From: Apteryx mantelli
Lineage: Eukaryota; Chordata; Aves; Apterygiformes; Apterygidae
Assembly (NCBI RefSeq): GCF_036417845.1
Contig: NC_089983.1
Location: 26,223,297 to 26,287,296, forward strand
Direction: 5' to 3'
Length of the DNA stretch: 64,000 nucleotides
Shown here piece by piece: positions 10,953 through 23,315 of the stretch. The first letter of the stretch is position 1, and every line of letters begins with the position of its first letter. A program made the position numbers and the translations under genes. The notes under the pieces are model-generated. The model was not told where the DNA came from. It saw only the letters and a list, made by a program, of their open reading frames with translations, and did no database searches.

Positions 10953-12567
10953 AGAACAATCCAGTTGAGTTTTCTGCATTTAAAAGAACTAAAATGCACT
11001 TCCTATATAAAGAACTTCTTTTCTTTGCAGTGTTTTCTGTTTACTTAATTTTGTAATATTTACTTTTTGTACTTGAGAGCATAGGTAATTCTGAATAGTT
11101 TTATGCCTTTTTCTCTGTGTTCATCTTTCTATGATGAAATAAAGAGACTTAGGCATAGAAAACTGTGGCTGCCAACAATGATGATGATGTTACTTTGCTT
11201 GGAGTGTTAGCTTTGTGATACCCAAAATGAAGATGAGAAAACATCCTGGAAAGCCGGATACCAAGTTTTCAAAGGTCTCTTGCTTATATTAGTCAATTGT
11301 GAAATAAATATGCTGGGGCGTTGCATCCATTGTCTAGCAAATAAGGTTGATTCTGGTGATAGAGTGACCTATCTGCATATGAAGGTATCTGCCTTACTGT
11401 AACGTGGCATCTTTGTAGTGAAAGTGTGAATTCTTGTGATGGCTGGCCAGGAAGTTAATCATACTGGAGTGATTAGAGGGGAGCATAAAAAGAGAACGTT
11501 TCTAGTGCCACCTTTGTTTTTCTTAACATAGTTTAAAATGACAATGCTTTAAAAAGTGGCATTTTTCTATATTGCTGGTGACTTAGAAGTGTTAGAATTC
11601 CTTGCTTTTTGACAAATACTAAACTGGCAAGTTGTTGCTGTTTCTTTTGAGGTATGCATTAGCTCTGCAGTCCTGTGTCACAGTGAAAAGAATTATTAGG
11701 GTTAGTGCATTAATGGAGTTATTAATTTGATTCTGTCTTCAGAATGTGCACTATTCTTTGTAGTGCATTAAGCTTAAAAATACTGACTTGCTGTTTCCAT
11801 CTGAATTTGTGTACTGGTAACTAGAAAGAATATTTTATTGATAGAATTTGCCAAGAACGCTATAGTGGAATAAAAATATAAAGCTTTCAAAGTTAGTTTA
11901 CTTTGGAGTGTATTTATATTCCTGTTCTCTCTACTGCATTAAACAGCATTAAGTTACACCACATGACATTGCAGTGTTTCCAAGGGTGCGCCCTTGTTTT
12001 CATAGGCCTAGTGAAGTTTAAAGCTAAAAGCCAACATGTTATGTGACCTTGATTTAAGTAGCTCATGCTATTTTGTAAATATCTTCTTGCATATTTTCTA
12101 AATTCACTCCGAGTATTGTGTTGTATTCTTTCTTGTTTGTAAGCGCATCACAAAGGTGTTAATGACATGAAATGTCATTAAGTTCCTAATTCGTTGCACC
12201 TGACAAGTTCAGTGATGCTTTGAACTTCACCTTGGTAAGGAAAAAGATTTTGTCCAGATCTTGTATTGTGAAATTAGTTTGAAAAATTGTTTTTCTTGAA
12301 GTGCGGGAGCAAGATTGAAAACAAAAACAGGATAACAGCTCTTGATTTGAGGTTGTCATCCTTCCAGAAATACTAATGTGACATACTAGGATAGCTTGTG
12401 CTGGATTGTCTTTTCCCAAACTAGGGAGTTCATTTTAAGTGGGTCTGTGAGTCTGCTACTATTAAACTACATAGGTTGTGTTATCTGCAGTTTAATGGAA
12501 ATGGGGTAGCTCTAAAAAGCTTTGGGAACTGTTGTCTAGTTCCACCTGTTGTTCTGAACAGAGATAA

Positions 12568-12569
<2 letters not shown>

Positions 12570-12609
<40 letters not shown>
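12570..12609 (+). repeat. (AT)20 dinucleotide microsatellite
   Basis: Forty bases of perfect alternating AT inside intron 3. At this length and purity it is likely polymorphic and prone to cruciform formation. A short frame running through it (12476-12724) encodes a Tyr-Ile repeat and is an artefact. Confidence 0.95.
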
Positions 12610-12611
<2 letters not shown>

Positions 12612-14365
12612 ATCATTTCCTTTACTACAGCTTTTTCCTTCTGGGCCAGAGCTGCATTACCAGGCACAAGGATAAGACAAGAAGGGTAGTTTCCTGTTTG
12701 GTTTTTTGTTTGTTTATTTTGTAATAGAAATATTGGGCAGCAGCCTACTGTGTGGAGCTCGTTCTGCTAAAATGAGAAATGGGTTTCAGGCAGGAAGAGA
12801 AAAATAATGCTGCTAGCTAAATCCAAAGAAGCTGTAAGTTGTAGCAAAAACTTGCTCATGGAGCAAACTAATCTAGAACTACCAGAGCAGAAGCAAAACT
12901 TCAAATGATGCAGTGAGAGCCAAAAATTTCTAGTTACTGGATTCTGATTTGAAAAGAGTACTGAGCAGCACTGACGTCAATAGCTTTTACTCTAGGTGAC
13001 TGTACTTTACGGTAAAACTGTTTTGGCAAAAACCCTATCGGGGAGGGTAAGAGTAATTTTGTAGAAACTTAGTCAAAATGGTGTGAATACTTGTTTCTTA
13101 TTTTTTGGGTTATTGTGACAGATAGCAAACAAATCGGGAGGAGTCTACAAGTCTGTGAGATGTACCTCAGTGTGGAAATTTAACTTTTGATTTCCCTTTT
13201 CTGCCTCTACCATGTAAGACCCAGGTGGAATGGGAGAAAGGGAGAAAAAGAGAGTGAAGAGACTTCAAGGGATATCAAGGTTACTGAGGATAAGTGTCCA
13301 GAGTTGTTACTTCCGTACTGACATTAGGGACACCTGGGAAAAAATTCTCTACAAAAAATGGCAGCGTTGTGAATTGCATCTTCGCACTTGCTGGCCTTAT
13401 GTTATTGTTCTCTAATTTGCAGTCACAGTGTGTACTGCTGCAACAAGGAGGTAAATGGAATGATGCTGGGGGAGGCTTCTGCTGTTACAGATTTGACAGC
13501 AGTCATGCAAATTCAGACTAAACGCATTTATCAGCAGACTCTTGCACTAGTGAAGATAAAGCTCCTTTTGGCTGTTAAGTAATAAAGACTTCAGAAGTCT
13601 AACGGTGTTTGGAGAAGGCATAAAGCTGACAGGCTGGTCATGGCTAGCACTCATTCACACCTATGTGGTTGCTTCCATCTATGAGCAGTGCTGCAATGGT
13701 TGTGACTGGAGATCTTTGATGAAAACATCTTAAGGTAGACCCCAGAGCTTGTATCTTTAGGTTTGAATCTTGTCCTGAAGAACGTTTGCTGTGAAAGAAA
13801 TCTTTCCACTGCTTGGCAAACTGGCACTGTCTGCTTACACAGACTTCTTAGCTGTAGCTTGAAGTGAGACCCTTTTCATCATCATTATTAAAACTGTGGA
13901 TTTGAGTGTTTTCTGTTGTGCATATTGTCAGTAGAATAGTGAACTGTTCTATAAATCTTAGAATAGTGTTAATGAAATATAATTGTGATAAGTTCAAGTG
14001 TTTGGAAATGAAATAAAGCTCCTTTCTTTTGTGAAGCCATTGAGTTGGAAGATCTTGATGACTGTGGTCTGCTGTTTCTGGTGTTTTGTGAGTGATGAAT
14101 CAGCATTGTTTGTATGGTTCTGTCTTTACCACCCTTTACGGTGTTAAATGCGCTTTTAGTCAACAGATTATCACCAAATTTTAGGATTTTTTTTCTCACT
14201 CAGTGGGATTTTCAGAAGTAATTTTGTTTAATATATACCTGATAGACTAATGCCCATTGAATTATTCACTCATTTCAAAGCGGCTAAGAATCTGTAGTCA
14301 ACAAAAGACTTGCTGGCTTGCTGCTTATGTATTGCTGTACTCATTTGCCAGAGCTGTGAAAGCTT

Positions 14366-14381
14366 CCCCCCCCCCCCCCCC
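14366..14381 (+). repeat. Poly-C homopolymer (C16)
   Basis: Sixteen consecutive C residues followed by ATTTTTT in AT-rich intron 3. It is the longest pure C run in the window. The exact length may be affected by sequencing error. Confidence 0.88.
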
Positions 14382-15718
14382 ATTTTTTGTTAGCTAATTT
14401 GAACTTCATAACTATTCTGTGGTTGCTATATAAAATGTCCCGTAGCCAAATTTGCTAATCTGTTAGCTGTGCTGCGTACTGTTAGCTATGATGTAGAATA
14501 TCACAGCTCTGTTTCCATTAAAAAACTTATCAACTTCATCTAAACTAGTTTTCTGCTTTGTTAAAAATGCTTGTATAACCGTAACTATAGTTTTAATCAA
14601 TGTTGTTTAAAAATGCCCTAGACTTCTGACAAGCGTCACTTACTGAAGTAAACAGTAATCTTAGAGATGAAGGTAGCAGTCTTTTTTTCATTTTCATACT
14701 CATTTGAATCTTAAAAAATAATTCATGATGATGCTTTAGTTTATTGGAGAAACAGCAATTTCTCGAAAAGGAAGAGAAAAACACCTAAAACTCCTATCCT
14801 TGTTTGATGTTTCAGGCTTTTAAAAAACATACTGCAAGAACTGTAGACCCCAAGGTGAATTCTTAAAACAAACAACCCCCACTAAATACATATATATTTT
14901 TTTAAGGTTAGTCAGAAAAAATAATGTTTTATATGTTTATTATAGCCAAAAAATGTGTATTGAAAGAAGTTGGCCACCGTGCCTTTGAATAGGAAGAGAC
15001 TGGAATGGTGAGATTTGGGATATATATTACAAAAGCTTGTGGAGCTAGAAATCATGAGGAAAATGGGGTGAGAAATTTGGGTTGAGAGGGAGTTTGGGGC
15101 TTTGTAGGTAAGCCATGAATGAACCTGGGGTTTGGGAAGAGAACCTGAGAGGTGACTGGGTGGAGAATTAAGAAATAACTAAGGCAGAGCAGGAAAAAAA
15201 AAAAAAAGGATTTATGTGGTGTTGGTCTTACGCATAATATAGACATAATGGTTAGCCACTGCTAAAACGCTTCGAAATTTGAATTTTGCTGTCCTGTATT
15301 AGCAATTACTTGTGAAGACTGCTTATGCCTTATCCCTTTGGTACTATGAAAACCACTCATTACAGGTGACTCGTATTTTATGCCTCAGAATTCCAGGCGT
15401 GGTGGTTGATTCATATGGATGTCAGTATGATTCCACATTGTAGAAACTATTGTGTGTGCATTCTCTTGTTTGTTTGTTTGTTTTTTCGCATTATTAATGC
15501 CAGAAAATAAAGAATGGGTGATGTTTTGCTTGGAGCAGGGGGAGAAATCTTGTGGTTTTTTTATACATTGCAAGTTAAATGAGAAAGAAAACTATTGTTG
15601 TCATGTATAACAGTCTAGAAAGAAAGAAATGTCATTTTCAGGTTCTAGATTTATTTCTGTGCCAAAAGCTTTGGATGATATCCTTCAGTAATGGAATCTT
15701 TTAATTTTTATCTTTCAG

Positions 15719-15846
15719 CAAAATTCCAGCCTTTCTGAATGTAGTGGATATTGCTGGCCTTGTGAAAGGAGCCCATACTGGCCAAGGCTTAGGAAATTCC
15801 TTTTTGTCTCATATTAACGCCTGTGATGGGATCTTTCATCTGATGC
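15719..15846 (+). CDS. OLA1: OLA1 exon 4: G3 (DIAG) switch II exon
   Basis: The exon is 128 bases. Its first base completes Ser82, it encodes residues 83-124, and its last base is the first base of the Arg125 codon. It contains VVDIAG (Asp92-Gly95), the DxxG-type G3 motif that contacts the gamma-phosphate Mg2+, followed by [19 protein letters not shown] and CDGIFHLM. The motif is DIAG rather than DTPG, and the canonical catalytic Gln position is replaced by Leu-Val, which is normal for the Obg/YchF HAS-GTPase group. The acceptor is TTTCAG at 15717-15718 and the donor is an excellent GTATGT at 15847. Reading past the donor would hit TAA within two codons, which confirms the boundary. Asn to Thr (GAHT), Ala to Ser (GNSF), Ser to Asn (HINA) and Thr to Met (HLM) are the changes against my memory of human OLA1. 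Confidence 0.97.
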
Positions 15847-15974
15847 GTATGTAAACTTATTTATGTGTTCTATCTATAACTTAAGGACAGCATTGTTGTG
15901 CTTTAAATAAAAACTGTAGAACAAATATGCATTAAAAGATTTGTTTTAGCCATTCAACTCAATCATCAGGCGTT

Positions 15975-15988
15975 CCCCCCCCCCCCCC
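15975..15988 (+). repeat. Poly-C homopolymer (C14)
   Basis: Fourteen consecutive C residues followed by AAAG, about 130 bases downstream of exon 4. Confidence 0.88.
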
Positions 15989-16109
15989 AAAGAAACTCCT
16001 TATCCTCAAACACATAAATGGTACATTTACTCTTCAGCAGCATTGTGTCGAAGACTTAAAAATGAACTGGGTATTTGGAAGTATGCAGGAACTTTTAGTT
16101 GTTTTCTTT

Positions 16110-16240
16110 TGTGAGCAGTGCAAGGTAATTGATTTGTCCAGTTTTATAAATGAGGAGGTGGAGTGGAATGTGATAATAAAAGGCTGAATTGGAGGCAGAA
16201 ACAGAAAATGCAGAGTTAATAGATTCTAGAATTCTAGTCC
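16110..16240 (-). repeat. Possible MIR-like relic, inverted
   Basis: The plus strand has AAGGTAATTGATTTGTCCAG and then TTTTATAAATGAGGAGG. These resemble two blocks of an inverted MIR core (AGGTTAAGTGACTTGCCCAAG and a TTTACAGATGAGGAAAC-like stretch), but their order differs from the consensus. The match is weak and could be chance. Confidence 0.25.
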
Positions 16241-17721
16241 TAACAGGACAAGCCGCACTTCCTTTTTCTGATTTCCGTGCGAGTTATATTGGGTCTTCAA
16301 CCCTGGTTTGTTTGTTCTTGTTCCCCCCCCCCACTCAAAGAGTTCTGAACATCCTTCAGTTACATCCATCAAGGTCCTTGGTCTGTCTCTCATTGCCTGT
16401 TACCACAGTACAGAACTGGCCTTCAGAGTCATATGAATACACTTACAAACTTGGCACTTAAAAGCTTGTTAAAAGTGTATGTTGGTTTGCAGTACGTTTT
16501 GAGTGGAAAAAATCTTTTGGTCCAAAAAGACTGAGCTTCATAGTGTTCATGCAGATTTGAAGAAACTTCGGCACCTTTATTATTTTCCTTTGGTTGGCCA
16601 CTAGTATACAGTGAGTGATGAAAGAATATCAAAATAGGAATGCTTGTTATTTAGTGATCAGAGCAAATATGTTTGGGTTTTTTTTGGGGGGGGGAAACAG
16701 TTTTAAAGCAAAATCCGAAGGCATGGAGTATTACTTTCTTATGGCATTGACTTAGTTGTGTTAGGACCCTTGCTCCTGTGAGCTTCTGCATTAAAATATG
16801 TTTATACAGACCAGTCTGCTGACATGCGTCTTTACAGCCTGTTGCATGCTTGATAAATAGGTAAGTAAGCTACCTCAGTCAAATGCTGTTGACTGTGCAT
16901 CAAGAGTACCTACACACAGATTTGCTACAGAGTATTGGTACAATATAAACTTACATCCCAGTCTCTGGGACATTCATTTTTGGCAGTAACATGCCTTTGA
17001 TCTCATTTCCCTTGCTGCTCTCCTGCATTTGGTTGTATTGGCCTGTTTTGTGGTGCAAGCTATTTTTGAGGTAGATCAGATTAAAGACAGGTCCTTAAAG
17101 GTAGTAGTTCTGCTGTATTCCCTAAAAGTGTTTTGGTAGATGACTGTTTACACCGAATTTGTTTGCGTGATTTCCTTTCTTTCACACAGCCTGTACTGAG
17201 GTTAAGTAATAGTCTAATAACAAACACAGCAACCAGCTGAACATACAATATTTATAAAAGTTGAATGTCAGTTGAATGTGCCTCACTTAAATTCAGCAAT
17301 ATACTGCAGTCTGAAAGCTATTCTTCTTTGGCTTGTTTGTGGGAGGTGACAATTTCAGTTTCGAAACTGAATCTAAGAGCTGGATTCAGCACTGTTTGAG
17401 TAGCCCATATGGGAGGTTGAATCCTGTCAACAGGTCCTGTGTAGTAGGTGATAGATACAGCAATATATTAAGGGGAGAACACTTATTAAAACCTGACAAA
17501 TTTGACAAGGCAGCCATGTGCTGATATTGCTGATATTGTTTATGGGAAAATGAACTCTGGCTCATTTTATCCTTTCCACATTTTCAATTGAGTGAGACAA
17601 ACTTTGTGGGGAAAGGTAACACATTTTTATTAGGCTTATCCTGTTGAAAAATAGGACATGGTTTCGGGAACATGAGCCTTTTATTAAGGTCTTTTAGTGT
17701 CTAGAAGCCAGCTATGATAGT

Positions 17722-17732
17722 GGGGGGGGGGG
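17722..17732 (+). repeat. Poly-G homopolymer (G11)
   Basis: Eleven consecutive G residues in AT-rich intron 4. A shorter G9 run lies at 16686-16694. Confidence 0.88.
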
Positions 17733-20700
17733 AAAGCATTATCTCTCCCTTGAAAATTTGTCTTTATTTATATTTTAGTACTAGTATTCATGTTCTGAGT
17801 AGAAGAGAGAGCTATGGGATATGCATTGTTGCTAAACAGCTAATAGTATTTAAAACTGCATGTTGAAAAGATGAAGCTCAATCCTCACTGGGCTAGAGTG
17901 AGGCAAGTCTTTTGAATTTCTACATCATTTTAGGAGCTAGTTCAATATGTGAAGGCTGTACTAATACATTCATATATTTTAAATGTTCATATGATGACTG
18001 CTTGAAAACCGTTTTTACAGTATGCCTCTTAAAGATGCTGGGGATCAGTTCCCTCAAATGCATTGCTGTCCTGGAGTTGTAATTACTGTTTTGTCTGCTG
18101 TCAGTTGAGAACAAGTGATGAACTATTCATACTTACTGTTTGGATGTTTGTATCATAGATGTTTGGTTAAGGTACAGGTTAATAAAAGATACAGTGGAGA
18201 AGATACTTTTTAGTATATTTATTGAATAATCCACAGAGTTTGTCCTGGGCAGCTTTCATAAGGGTTAACACCGTTTTTGGTTTTTCTTTGAGGATTATAG
18301 AAAGCAATGAGACCGTTGTGTGTTTTTTAACCATCCAGATATTTATTCTTTTATTCATACCTATTCCTTTTAATCTAATTTTACATTTTTTTGTAATAAA
18401 TCTTAGCTTCTGTCAGAGATTCTGAAAATATAATGGTTGTGAAATGATTGTTACTGTGTTTTTCTTCTGTCTTTCGGTTTCAAAAAGATAATGGAGTCAC
18501 TTTTTAAATAGTTCTGTTTTTTTTTTTTTTAATCTTAACCCTGCCTCTTATGCTGCTCTTGCTAGAAGGGCATGTTTTAGCTAGAATGCAAGCTGGTGAT
18601 GACCCGTTATATAATTCTGTGTTTATTGCATAATAAACATGAAGATCTTTCCAAATATTACCTAGGGTTAATAATAAGGCTAATAATAAAAATAATGATA
18701 ATGCAAATTAGTCTGGTTGAGAGATGTAAAATTACTTTTTTCTTGACTGCAGACTGCATATTACTTCCATTTTCCTTTTCCCACAGTGCTATAAAATTGA
18801 AGATTTGGCACTAAAAGCTAGTAATAGCCTCTCTATTCAATTTAAAAAAAATGAATCTGAGTTACACAACACAAACTCTAGTTAAAACCTAAAACCCATT
18901 GAAGTTTTCAACATACCATGTCAGCTTCTATTAGAAAAATATATAAAACCTTTTTATATGCTGTAATGTTTTTATACCTACCTTTCAAAATTATTGGCAA
19001 CCTAAAAATTCCTTCTTATGAGTCTATGGCATATCTTGAGCTTGTACTATTTCAGATTACAGAAATTACCTAAACTGTTTTTGCAAATCTGAAGCTTTTC
19101 AGATCCTGAGAGGATGAAGCTTCTTTGTTGCCTTTTCCCAGGGTTTGGTTCAAATTCTTAACAGGCAGTCTGTCTTTAGGAACTGGTGTCTTGGGACTGG
19201 CCGTCAGTTTTCAACTTAGCTGGTAGGCACTGGGTTTCTGCAGTAATGGTAGAGGCTAACTGAGAAGGAATCTGTCCAGCTTGCTCCTGTCAGAGGGGAA
19301 AAAGCTGTGGACTGGAAGGTAGGCTTCCTCTGCCAGCAAGCTGGAAAGAAGGTGTTAGCAAAGACTAAGAGATGATGAGAATGATAAAATGCTGTTAAGA
19401 GATGCACTGAGTTATCTGGGGAAGTAGCCAGGACTGACTGAAGAGCAGTCTGCTGTTCTGTGCTGGTTTTCCAGGTAGAAGCCAGAAGAACACAGTCATC
19501 ATCGAGAAGATACTAAAAATTGAGAGAAACTTCTGTGTCATTCTTTTTCAAAGCAGAAAAAAGACAGAGTTTGACTTCATTCATGTTTTGAGTTGATCTG
19601 GAACATTATTTTCACCTTTGTGAGCACTGAAACCATTGCTTCCTGTCCTTATCATACTGTTGTAGTATGCATCGCTGCTGCCCATATGAATGGTTAGTAC
19701 ATGAAGCAGAGCCTTTGCTCTTTTTTTATTTTTGGCTGCCAGGCAGAAAGTCATGAGGTCACTGTGGAGTTTGTGCTGCAGACTTCAAGGTCTGCATGCC
19801 TGAATATACTGAAGAAAGGCTTGTGAGGCAAATAGTGGTACGTCACCCTGAAACTGAGAAGTTTGGTAGACCGTCTGGTTTTAAACTGGAAGGCTGCTAG
19901 CATTAGACTAAACAGGATACTGTATAAATGGGATTGGATTTAGAGACCTGACTGGCCTAATCATAAGATATAATCATAAAATCTGACTGAATAACTAAAA
20001 GGTCTGTACGTGGGTATGACTACTGCAGATGTGAACCATGTCATTACCCAGCCATGACATCTGGAGGGACAGTGAGACGAGAGGCTGCAATGACTGTGTC
20101 TGCAAGAGGAGCTGATTCACAACAGTCAGCCATAACCCTTGTTGCCCTGAAGCATCATTTCATGTTACAAAGCACATTTAGATCTTAAAGGCAGTGACAA
20201 ACTTTTGGGGCTTTTTTTTTTTTTTAAGCTGAAAATTAGTTTTCTGCACAAATGGCTTCATCCCCACATTTCAAAAGATTGGGTTTGTACACTAGAGAGC
20301 CTGAAACCAGGATTGCTAGAAAAATAATCGTTTTCCTTGGGGATTGTTTCACCTTTTCCGGATATCTTAGCATTACTCTAGGCAAACTGATTTTAGACGT
20401 TTTAAAGGGTGGTAGGTTCTATTATTGAAGATCTCATATGCTTACCATTTGCTTCTTTCACCAAGTAGCTCTCCTTGCCTTAGCACTTTGAAAGATGAAA
20501 TCATTTATGTACTTGAATTCGTAGCAAACATAGCTTTCATTATGCGGGGAAAATGTTTTAATCCTGAAAAGAAAAATTGAACATCCCACACTATTTATAA
20601 AGAGTTTCTTATGCAGATCTTGGTAGTAGTCATTTAGTCTTTGTATTGATGAATCCCATTCAGAAGGCTTGTTCTCTGCATTACGCTTTTGTTTATTTTA

Positions 20701-23114
20701 GTCTAGTTGGATAGTAGGAAATACTCTCTGTAAGAAAATGTTTATTGTGTCCTGTCACGTGGCTTCTCTGTGGACTCTCAGAGCCATTAATGGTACTACA
20801 ACATGAGATACAAGGGTGTTAATCTCCTCTGCTTCAGTAATCTACATTACCTTGGAAACTATTGGGAAATCTGCTGAAAACTTCCTATTACTTACTGTCC
20901 TGGTAAGTGGATTTCAGAATAGATGAGACAAAGCCAACGAGCATTACTTTCTCCAGCTCCTAAGAAAGTAAATGTGTACTAGACTTGTTTGGGAAACAAT
21001 GTTTTGTTTTTTGTTTCAGGAAATGCTTTTAAACTACTGCTGTCTAACATTACTAGAGACTTCATGTTATTATCCAGTCACTGAAGATGCTTGGTCATGC
21101 TTTTTTGTGTGTGTGCAGCTGTCTGATTCCTTATATAATTAATGGAGCATCTTCATTGCTGTCTTGAAGTAGATTGTAGAGCAAGAACTATGTTTTTACC
21201 TGATAAAAATCATAGGTAGCTCAACCAGATGATGCTAAGAACTTAGAGGGACTTGTATCTGGCTGTCTTCCAACCTTTAACTTGGTTCAGTTGGTATTTT
21301 TGCAGAAAGCAGTTTGAGGATTAACTCACTCAAGCTGTATTAAGGTCATGATAGGTAAAGAAGTGGCTAGCTAGGAATGGGGAACTTTTGTTGAGTATGA
21401 CGATTCAAACTTTTGCAACCTCCTTGAAGAGATTTCTAGTCTTAGGTCAAAGGTTTTGATCTTGTTTTTCTTTATTCATTCAGCATATGTTGAATTGTGT
21501 TTTCTTTAGAAGAAAAGGTTTGTTCGTAATTTTTTAACTACTGTAACAGGATTCATTGATGTTCTCTCCTTGCATTATTAAAAGGTTTTTGAACAGGGTT
21601 GTTGCATATCATGTGTGTCCACCACAGAGCATGTAGGTGAGCTGCAGCTATAGTACTCTCAAAATAATGGCATTTCTGTAGGAACTGTTGAAGTTGGTTG
21701 CGGTATTTACCTAGACTGTTTCTCTCATAACATAAAGCTGAGGAAAAACAAGATTTTTTTTTCTGTCTGGCTGATTCTCTACTTCCTTATTTCATAAAAA
21801 TACACCCACTTTGAAATGGTTATGGATTTTTCAGCCTTCAAACTTCCACATCCTAGATAGGCTGTTGTTTTTGTAGGGGAACACTTTCGTTAAATCAGTG
21901 GAAACTTTGCCTGTATGCCTAAAACATAACCTAAATGTATACAATGAAGCAGCAAATGAGAACAGCATACGGTATAATAATGGGAAAACAAGAGACAACA
22001 CTGTGATAGAGTAACACTGGATTTTTTTCTTATACAATTAATAACAGTATGAAATAATTTCTTTTAGCTCAACAAACAATGTGAATAAAACAGTTTTCCT
22101 ACATAGAATAGAGCAGTATGTTTTTGCCTTTTGATATATCATTATTGCTTATACTGCTTTTTATGAGAGGTGTTACCTATAGATTTTTTTTTCCTGTTAA
22201 AGTGCATAAACTGAAAATGGATTACTGGTATTTGAAGTAACCATCCGATCTCAATATGTTGTTTTTTATTTCAGAAGTTATCCCAGTTTCTTTGGGATGG
22301 GGGTATATTTTTGGCTGAATCAGGTGAAAACCTTTATCCAAACAGAAATACTTACTTATTATGGCTGAATGAATGGGAAATTTAATTAAAAAACTGTCTT
22401 CTGTCCTGGATAACAGCATTTACACTAGTAGCAGAGTAACCTGACATATGCTTTAAAGCTGTGGAAGGTTTGTTCGTCTTTTGTATTTCATTGTTTAGTT
22501 TGAAACATTTCTCACAGTTCTACTTTTCATGTTTCAGGTATATTGGATTTTAACTGAGGTAGAAATATTCTCATTGTGGCATATGGCAGGCAGTTGGAAG
22601 GGTGTAATAGTGTTTCTTCCTGAGTTGCACAGCTTTAACTACCTTTCAACTTTTATGGCATATCAGTCGCAAGTACTTGTAGAAAATTGCTTTCTTTGTA
22701 TGGTGGATTAAAAACTGCAACCTTGTTATGAGTGTAAATTTACAAATTACTCGTAAATAATGCTTTGGGGAAGAAAATGGTAGATGTCAGTATTTAGTCC
22801 CTGTTACAACTATCTGTCAAGTTTTGATTGTACTGGATGTTAAACAGCCACAATTCTTAATATTTTAATTTTTCTCTTCCCACTGATACCCAGAGGTCCT
22901 AGTTTTCTAGAAAATACATTCCACATCTTTCTCTTATTTTTAGTTTCTTTAATGAAGTCCAGTCTTTCTCTTCAAAGTTAGAGAAATTGAAGGAAAATTT
23001 GCCTCTAAAAGCGCTTCACTATCAAATGCTCTTTTTTTAATAAATAAAAAGTGTGGGGTTCGATGCCCAGTGTTTCAGCTCACAAGGGCAATGTAAGCTT
23101 TTCTGGAAGAGCTC

Positions 23115-23315
23115 CAGAGCTGTAAATCACGCGCGCGCCCTGCCCTCAGCACCCCTCGTGCAGCGGAGCGCGCGAGCCGCCGCGGTGGCACTGTGCGGGG
23201 AGCGCAGGGGCAGGGGCGGGCCGGCGGCTTGGGCTTTGCTCCTGCGCCTGGAAACGTCCCTTCTCCATGGCAGGGAAGCTGTAGCTCTATTTTGGGAACA
23301 GGATGTGGAGGTGAG
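23115..23315. promoter_or_regulatory. Isolated intronic CpG cluster, possible alternative promoter
   Basis: About 110 bases at 23119-23230 carry some 18 CpG dinucleotides, with a consensus GC box GGGGCGGG at 23213-23220, inside an otherwise CpG-poor intron. The CpG-rich core is followed by a good donor-like site, GAG then GTGAGG with GT at 23311, so the block could serve as an alternative first exon on the plus strand. Open frames on both strands (to about 107 codons) reflect GC content and show no known domain. Alternatives are a retroposed GC-rich 5' UTR, a GC-rich unit of a larger repeat, or an orphan intragenic CpG island with enhancer activity. Confidence 0.45.

Larger units (their letters stand above)
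3855..15718 (+). other. OLA1: OLA1 intron 3
   Basis: This AT-rich intron of 11,864 bases has donor GTAACT and acceptor TTATCTTTCAG. Its contents include G runs (6569-6580, 10943-10952), a C run (14366-14381), an (AT)20 microsatellite, an A14 run (15194-15207) and an old MIR-like fragment near 10.2 kb. Short open frames such as 9421-9657 and 13230-13582 show no domain, codon signature or splice context. No internal gene or RNA is seen. Confidence 0.9.
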
